Of a DNA stretch of 61,536 bases, positions 54,804-61,536 are shown piece by piece. A model generated the notes under the pieces. The model did not search any database. It worked only from the letters and a program-made list of their open reading frames with translations, and was not told the DNA's origin. The stretch lies in assembly GCA_004802705.1 (NCBI GenBank), contig SGPL01000152.1, positions 1 to 61,536 on the forward strand, in the 5' to 3' direction. Position numbers and translations under genes: made by a program. The DNA comes from Bondarzewia mesenterica. Lineage: Eukaryota; Basidiomycota; Agaricomycetes; Russulales; Bondarzewiaceae. Each line of letters opens with the position of its first letter. Position 1 is the stretch's first letter.

Positions 54804-57800
54804 ATGGAGTTTCTCTCCCAAACTTATGTAGCCCTTCGTGGGCCTACAGGAATGCCTCAGACTCCCGCTGAGACCATCGGTCGGCTAAGTGATCGCCTCT
54901 CACCATCCACCTTACTCGCTGACCGCCGTGCGGCTGTCCTCTCCTTGAAGGGCCTCGTCCGAGACCATAAGCAGATCGTGGGCGAACAAGCACTCTCCGG
55001 GCTCCTGGAAATTATACAAAATGATGCAGAAATTGACCGAGATATTGGAAGGGCCGCTTTGGAGACCACTAACATGTTGTGCGAGTCGCTTGACACTGTC
55101 CGGGACCAACGCGACACCGGACTTGCCAATTCAGATCGGATTCTGAAGGGTGAACGCACCGTGCACAAACTTTTTTTCTTTGCTTGGTGATCAGGACTTC
55201 TACGTTCGGTATGGCTCCTGCGTGCTGTTGACAACCCTTCTGCACAACCGGCCACAGCAAACCCAGGTGTACTTCTTAAATGCCCCAGTGGGTCCGTCAG
55301 CCGTAGTAGCTTTACTGGAAGAATCAAGGGAGATGATGAAGCGAGGTGAGTTCGTCGCCTGCATTTTTGCTTTATTGCTTGCGACTTGGAGACGATGTTA
55401 CGCTAGCGGGATCGCTGTCATGCTATCCTGCTGGCCTGTGCCTCATGAGTCTCAGTGTGTACGGGCCTTCTGCTTGTTTTTGAAGACAGCACTGCATCCG
55501 CAATATTACCGAGGTAGGAGAATACAGTGTTACGAACTCTCATATGCCGTCCAAATTTCGTCCTCAGACGATTCAGAGAGCCTCGGCGAGAGATTCTACA
55601 CGTTGTCTGACGAGAAAATCAAGTCTAAGTCTACTGAGCTCATCATACTATTGGGTGGGCTCTCCATACCTGTCAGTATGTCGAGCGGATGAGGTCTATC
55701 CCCACGTGTAACTAAGGACAAGCCTTTCTACAGAAGCGACGGCCAAATTATATGACGAAGAAAGCAGCATGAATCTCTCCCGGGGCCTACCTGTCTGGTT
55801 GTGGGGCAAAATGGGCCGCATTATATCATTACTGTATTTTTTCGCCATAACATTACTGACCGCGACTGGTCTTTCTTGTTTTAATTCTGCCTTTCATCCT
55901 GAAAATCTCTTGTCTTATGCTATTTCTTTCTTTTTCAGAGTCTGTGGTCTTGATTGCAGCCATGATCAGACAAAGTACCGAAATTCAGAAGATACTAGCC
56001 TTTGAGGGCGTTTTTGAGAAGCTCTTCAACATCATCACACAAGAAGGCGGTCTTGACGGTGGCATGTTCGTTGAGGATATTTTGAAGATCGTCGATACCC
56101 TTCTTCGATACAACACGTCCAACCAGGTATCTTCGTTGCTCTCATCATGTGTTGGTTGATAAACTCGCTGTTATCCAGAGCTACTTCCGTGAAACGAGCC
56201 TACCATTACTCCTCTGCTCGCTTCTCTATTTCGACCCCAATATCCAGCTGCATGAACCTGTCCCCCAAGAATTTGCGCTGCAATTTTGGAGTCCAGACAA
56301 GACCAACTGTGTGTTACTGGTGCTTGAGATCATTGGCCTACTCCTTGGCGCGAAAGGCACTGGGGTGAGTAGGTTGGTAGGCCGTGATATTGACAGTCTG
56401 ATAACTGACACTTTCGCTCAGCTGAAGGAGGGATCTGCCTTTATGCGGCTACTGATAGAGATGGCATTGGCCTCCAACGCTCCCACCAAACTCAAAGTTC
56501 GGGTGAGTGCAATATTGTTTAAATAAGACTCCAGCTTGGCATCTTCATTACTTTCAGTGCCTTACATTACTTCCGGAGAGCGCCGTCCCTATACTGCCCG
56601 ACCTGATTCTTACACCATATGTCCCTGTGCCAGAAACGAATGGTGAGGAATGGGACCGGCTGGAAGCGGCAACCGGTATCGATGCGCTCTTAGAACTCAT
56701 CATGCATGGCGAGTACAACGGCATGGACGCTGGCAGGCGGAAAAAAGACGGCTTGGATTTGCGGGCGGCTGCCGTGGGAGTCTTCGAGGTATGTGGTATT
56801 TGAGACGACAGTGCAGTTCAAAGATATGTTCGTTTCCCAGAACTTCCTTCGTGACGATCATGTCAAAGAAGCCATTGTGGCTGGCATGCTCCCTCCACAA
56901 GATGCAGGTGCGCGTTAATTTCTTATTAGCTCGACTTATCCCTACCTATAAAACATCCTTAGGACCATCCGCCCGCTCCCCAATGACTCCCCTTCTTTTC
57001 GGCCTCATTCTCCCCCCTCGTTCCCCACCCGATCGCGTGAATATCGTCTCATTTCAGTTCGCGACCGTCTTGTTTGCCCACCTCGTTCGCCACGCTCCAC
57101 ATTGCAAATCACTGGCACGTTCGATTATTCCACCGACGCTAAGTTCGATGCCCGAACCGGGCGTTTCTGCGACCGGCGGCAACTTCTTTGTTCCAGCAGA
57201 CGGTGCACCGACTGCGCAGGGGCAGCCAGAGCCAGAGCCAGAAGAGCCTGATGAGGAGCCTCAGACGCTCTTGCAATTGCTTACCGAACATCTCTCATTA
57301 TCTTTCCTATCCCGCTCCAGGGCCGGTCTCTCTGATCAAGAGCAGCGGGAATGGGATCGTATCATCGTTAGCTATCTTTCTTTGTTTGGACAGTGGCTGT
57401 GGGAGGATCCAAAAGCCGTCCGGGAGTTTTTGGAAGCAGGTGGTTTGGGCATGGTATGTTTGCTGATTTTCTTTTTTTCTGACTGCCGGCAAACCTGAGG
57501 CCTCCTTGGTAGTTGGTAGAGCAGGTCAATCAACCTTCTGCAGTAGACTTTGTCGTGCCGGGCCTCTGCGCTTTCCTTCTCGGCCTCTGCTACGAGTTCA
57601 GTCGCGAGCCGGGCGAGATCACACGGTATCCTACAATTTCTCATCGATAATTGTTAATGTTGTCGCTCATCGACCAATCTGAAGGGAAACCATCTTTCCG
57701 ATCATCAAGCGTCTAGGTGTGGATGTTCTGGTAGGACGCATCAACAGGGTCCGCGAAGACGAGAGGATCAAAGTCGTGGGACCAGAATTATGGGTTCTGC

Positions 57801-58515
57801 CCTGCCCGACGCCAAAGGGGCTCAACCCGACGTTCAAGCCGATGGAGGAGGGCGAGGCAGAAATCTGGTTTGACTGGGCTTTCGTGGACTTCTGGAAGTC
57901 AAATTACTGTATGCGCTATTTTTCTTTCACGTTCTTCCGCAAGTTTCTGAGATCAAGGGTAACATCCGTAGATACCGTTCAGCGTGGGCTCGTTGCAGAT
58001 CCGGCCTCGGCTTCGTCGTCGACAGGTACGTTCCTTTTACGGTCAGGTATGATCGTGAATTATAATAAATACGTGCACAGCGCAAAGTGGAGAAGAGAGC
58101 GTGCTGGTCGCGTCCCTGCGGGATGTTATCGCCAAACAAGCCGCTGAGATCGACGCGCTTAAGGACAAGCTGTCTGAGCTGTCCGCGTCGACCACGACAG
58201 CGAACACCAGCTTCAATGAGGTGCGCTATCTATCCTCTTCAACGATATTTTTCTTTGACATTGACTTTGGTCGCACGATCATTGTTACAGGAACGCGCGG
58301 CGCTGCAGGACCAGGTCGCGTCTTTAAGCGCCGAGCTGGTTACAGAGCGAGCAAAACAAGCCGAGGCGGAGAAAGAGCAGGAAGACCTCCTTGTGCTCCT
58401 TGACGAGCTAAGCACGAAGCGCACACGCGATAAGGGGCGCATGCGGGACGCTGGAATAGAAGTCTCGGAAGACGAGGGTGACGATGACAACGACGAGGGC
58501 GATGATGATGAATGA
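54804..58515 (+). CDS. USO1: Golgi vesicle tethering factor Uso1/p115, short form
   Basis: Peripheral Golgi protein that tethers ER-derived vesicles. Armadillo-fold head: MEFLSQTYVALRGPTGMPQT, LSDRLSPSTLLADRRAAVLS, LFSLLGDQDFYVRYGSCVLL, ESVVLIAAMIRQSTEIQKIL, AFEGVFEKLFNIITQEGG, SYFRETSLPLLLCSLLYF, CVLLVLEIIGLLLGAKGTG and AAVGVFE, followed by the Uso1 head end (QWLWEDPKAVREFLEAGGL, GLCAFLLGLCYEFSREPGEI, DVLVGRINRVREDERIKVVG). The coiled-coil tail is short (SLRDVIAKQAAEIDALKDKL, LQDQVASLSAELVTERA) and ends in an acidic tip (EDEGDDDNDEGDDDE). About 800-850 residues in total, far shorter than yeast Uso1 and nearer animal p115. One intron, 55346-55937, is 592 bp, ten times the usual length here. 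Confidence 0.88.
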
Positions 58516-58777
58516 AGGCATAGGAATGTTTTGTAATGGATGGGACGTCGATGGACTTTTCCTTTGTGAGTGTATGCACGTACAGTAAATTGTTTCGCAA
58601 TACCAGTTACAGCGTTAAGGGGATGATATGTCTTGAGGCTATTCGGAGCCCATTTTCTCGGGAACTTAGCTGATGCAGGACGAAAAACAACTGGATTCGA
58701 TCTCAGTACATCAATGCCAAACAGACCAACCTTCGATAGGTGATTCATAGACCCCTACATCTCCTTTGTCTCAACGC

Positions 58778-60472
58778 TTATCCCCAAAGAAGGAGGTGCT
58801 CATCCGGCACCTCGTCGATGTACCTTCCACCCTTCACCGTGTGCGTCTGCAACACTTTATCGATCTCAGCCAGCTCCTCGGGCGACAACTCGACGTCGCC
58901 CGCAGCGACGTTCTCGAGCGTGCGTTTCTTGTTCCTGTCGCTTCGCGTCAGCTCTTCACTTTGAACTATGAAAAAAAAGGCAGGAAGAAGGGATGGAGGA
59001 GACAGGAAGGTAAAGACGTACGAGGATCCGGGGAGGGGAATGACATGTGGGCCACGCGACGCGACCCAAGCGAGAGAAAGCTGCGCGGTCGTGATGCCCT
59101 TCTTATCGGCAATGAGCTTGAGTGCATCGACGATGGCGAAGTTGTGCTTCAGGTTCTGATTCAAAGTAACTATGAGAAGATGAAACGATGAAAGAAATGA
59201 TGGAGCACTTGCCTCTTCCTTGAAACGGGAAAGCGTGCGTCGGAAGTCACCCTCTTTGAGGACGATGTGAGAACTCTGAAAGGAGGAGTTTGGAAGGACT
59301 TGCCTTCGAAATCATCTGGCTTCTTAATTTGACCGGTAAGGAAGCCTCTGCCAAGGGGTCTGAAAGAGAAGAGAATTTTTAAAGAGGGGACAGTGGGAAG
59401 AATTTTCACCTACGAATACGCGACAACGGCGATTCCCAGCTCTTCGCACGTCGCGATGACTGCCATTACCGCAAGTCAATTCAGAAGGACTATCTGGACT
59501 TAAACTGACGCACCGTTCTTTGTCTCTTGCATGTAGGACCAAGGGCTCACTTCTATCTCAACACAAGCGACGGGGGCGATCTGCGGGGTACGAAATCAAA
59601 TATCATTCACGACGTCAAGGAACAAACTGCGAGAAGAAGCACGTACGGTGTTGGCGCGCCTGACAGTTTCTGCGCGACACTCTGACAGACCGATGTAATC
59701 AAACTTGCCCTCAGCGACGAAGCCGGCGAGCACCTTTATCGTGTCCTCGATGGAGTATTTGGGGTCGACGCGCGCCGGCTCGAATAAGTCGAGCCGCTTC
59801 TTCCCTTGCAGTGTCTTGATGATAGTGTCAACGCTGCGCTTCAAATTATCTGCACTGGGCGGGTAGGGATGTATGAATTGTGCACCAACGAAGAAAGGGA
59901 ACAAGGTATATGGACTTACGAGCCGTCGGGGACGATAGAATCGGCCTTGGTTCCTCCCTGATGACGAGATTGTCAACACAACTCAAATCGCGTACGTGGG
60001 TCTAACTTACCTTCACGGAAAGGAACGCCTTGTCGGCGTAAGTGGGGTACTTCTCGAAGAACCTCGAGACGAGTTCCAAATTGGCAGTCATCGGGTTCAT
60101 ACCGTAAAATTCGGCTGGGACAACAACTTAATTGTCATCCTGATGAAAGGGAAACGGACATACCGCTGTTAATCAGCATCTTTGCACCCTCTGGAAGGCT
60201 GTCCATGCCCGCCTTCAAAGCCTCAAAGGCCTCCTCGTCGGGGACGGGAGTAGGCTTCCATCTACACCAAGAGGGCCGTCAATTGAAAACGAGGAAACAA
60301 AGTGCGAAAAAAATAGTACGAACGTCATCATCATCAATCCATGCTGATGTTCATGAACGATCATATGAGATATTCAATATCCAATTCGAATGGAGGTGCG
60401 ATCACTCACGCCGATCCTTCCAACGACGACAGCGGAGGCTGCGCCTCCAATCTTGGCGGTTTTCAGCACCAT
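58778..60472 (-). CDS. Aldo-keto reductase, pyridoxal reductase-like, copy C
   Basis: Third member of the local AKR8-type family and, like copy A, open in every exon. [20 protein letters not shown] + HGLMMMT + [19 protein letters not shown], then AKMLINS + [20 protein letters not shown] (catalytic Tyr) and [10 protein letters not shown] (Lys). [33 protein letters not shown] and [20 protein letters not shown] follow, with [67 protein letters not shown] + [20 protein letters not shown] and the ending LLLWG. It converges on USO1, with 262 bp between stops. A TATAAA box lies 84-89 bp upstream. It differs more from A and B than these differ from each other. Confidence 0.82.
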
Positions 60473-60555
60473 GGTTTCAAGAAGAGAATGATTGGTGGTT
60501 CGTAATGTGATGAGTTAGGAAGTAGTGGAGGCTAGCTGAGGACGGCTTCGTCCAC

Positions 60556-60561
60556 TTTATA
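60556..60561 (-). promoter_or_regulatory. TATA box of reductase copy C
   Basis: TATAAA on the minus strand (within AGTATAAAGTGG), 84-89 bp before the start codon at 60472. Confidence 0.5.
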
Positions 60562-61446
60562 CTATTTCAAGGTGCAAGGAACGGATTTGGATAACACTTG
60601 CATCCTGATAAGATTATATTTGGACGAGATCTATGACGAATTCGTTCGGCATGACGTTCAAGTTCATTTTCATTTTCAACTATTTGCGGCTTTGCGGTTT
60701 GACCCACTTTATTCGCGGCTTCTCAGCGTCATCCACATCTAAGTATCCATATACTTCAACCTGCCCGCGGTAGCCTTAATCATCAATATTCTGAAGCGCG
60801 AGCTCATGACCTTTGCTCGTAAGTTGGATTGACAAAGTGGTTATACCACGGCCCTCCGGGCACCACCTGGTACCGGAACGAGAGCGGGAAGAGCGGGAAA
60901 CGCGGCAACACCCTTGGGCAGCATCAGATTAACAATGCGGGCAAAAATGCAACGGAAATGAATACCGCGTCAAGTACGGTGTGCATGGGACATTCGAACG
61001 CGTGACAAGTAAACACGGAACCTTTCAGATGAAGACGTGCATCACTATTGAATTACATGTTTCCTATAATACTTTGCAGACCCCAAACGAGGGGCATCCC
61101 AGTTCCAGGTTGGACGATACTCTCTCACTGCAAGTTCCCCACTGTTCTTGTCATCGAACGTCGTGCGCGCGCATCGGTTGTCGTCGAAGGTTCGTGAAGA
61201 GCCAACGTCAGTGACGCTGGGTTCCCGTAATTTCCTTGTATTTTTATAACGTTCTGTGGTGATGCCCGCCATGACATACAGGTCTTCTTGTAACCAGTCG
61301 AGGCCGTGAATATCCAGTGACGCATGGATGAGTGTGTGCTGGTGCAATGTTGGGCAGGGGTAGGCGATATGTAGCATGTCACAGACACCAACAGCAGACG
61401 AGGCACAGGAGGCCCCGTGAAGCTCCTATGTAGGTTTCCCGGAAAA

Positions 61447-61513
61447 ATAGCCTTTTTGAGGGCCTTGAAACCGCAAAATTCGTGTATCCTTGTCGGTTTA
61501 TAGCCTTTTTGAG
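61447..61513 (+). repeat. Two direct copies of a 14-bp word 53 bp apart
   Basis: ATAGCCTTTTTGAG occurs at 61447-61460 and 61500-61513. It may be the start of a longer tandem or dispersed repeat that continues beyond the window. Confidence 0.5.
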
Positions 61514-61536
61514 AGCGCTCGGGACCTTGCGGCAGG

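Larger units (their letters stand above)
60473..61536. other. Upstream region of reductase copy C and right edge
   Basis: About 1.06 kb to the window edge. The minus-strand open frame 61045-61377 has a protein-like look in places (IHGLDWLQEDLYVMAG) but no recognised family or splice context. A 14-bp word occurs twice near the edge. Confidence 0.4.

Noticed and set aside
61045..61377. Possible gene on the minus strand near the right edge
   Set aside because: A protein-like patch only; no family, no flanking exons, no clear start context.
1..61536. tRNA genes, rRNA, CRISPR arrays and bacterial-type operon signals
   Set aside because: A scan by eye for T-loop words and spaced direct repeats gave nothing that folds or repeats convincingly; the window is eukaryotic. 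A tRNAscan run would settle the tRNA question.

Overview
The window is nuclear DNA of a filamentous basidiomycete, most likely an agaricomycete. Almost every gene is cut by many introns of about 50-60 bp, genes lie a few hundred bases apart on both strands, and the families are fungal: alternative oxidase, Spo71-like PH protein, Dal5/TNA1-type permeases, wax-synthase-like MBOAT enzymes and an Agaricomycete-type hAT transposase. Gene ends were set by matching exon frames to the families, so internal exon borders are estimates unless stated.

Left part (1-20 kb): a permease of the allantoate/pantothenate family runs off the left edge. Next come a complete-looking hAT DNA transposon (2818-6777) with matching terminal inverted repeats and an open transposase, alternative oxidase (carrying a one-base frameshift in this sequence), a Spo71-like PH-domain protein, mitochondrial ribosomal protein uS12m, the Smc5/6 SUMO ligase Nse2, and a small basic protein of unknown role with a GC-AG intron.

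Middle part (18-38 kb): a DHA2-type drug exporter, then a BTB/POZ gene whose close paralogue lies inverted about 14 kb away (21.5 and 36.8 kb). Between the two copies sit uL29m, the complex II assembly factor SDHAF1 and the complex I assembly factor NDUFAF6 (sharing a 136-bp promoter), an F-box protein, a TNA1-like permease, a Sec14-type lipid transfer protein, and V-ATPase subunit d (frame broken near its C-terminus).

Right part (39-61.5 kb): an accessory, duplication-rich stretch. It holds a truncated aldo-keto reductase, a Moco-sulfurase-like PLP enzyme with a 2-nt frameshift, three recognisable pyridoxal-reductase-like aldo-keto reductase (AKR) copies plus a fourth decayed one, two MBOAT acyltransferases, and a broken phosphotransferase. 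The order AKR then convergent MBOAT occurs twice, so an AKR+MBOAT unit appears to have been tandemly duplicated. Two housekeeping genes, an RS-domain protein and the Golgi tether Uso1, lie within this stretch; the Uso1 gene carries one exceptionally long intron with coding-like content.

No wholly new defence or mobile system was found. The points most worth checking are the AKR/MBOAT tailoring-enzyme island, the long Uso1 intron, the inverted pair of intact BTB genes, the hAT element, and the run of single small frameshifts in otherwise well-conserved genes, which may be assembly errors or real lesions.
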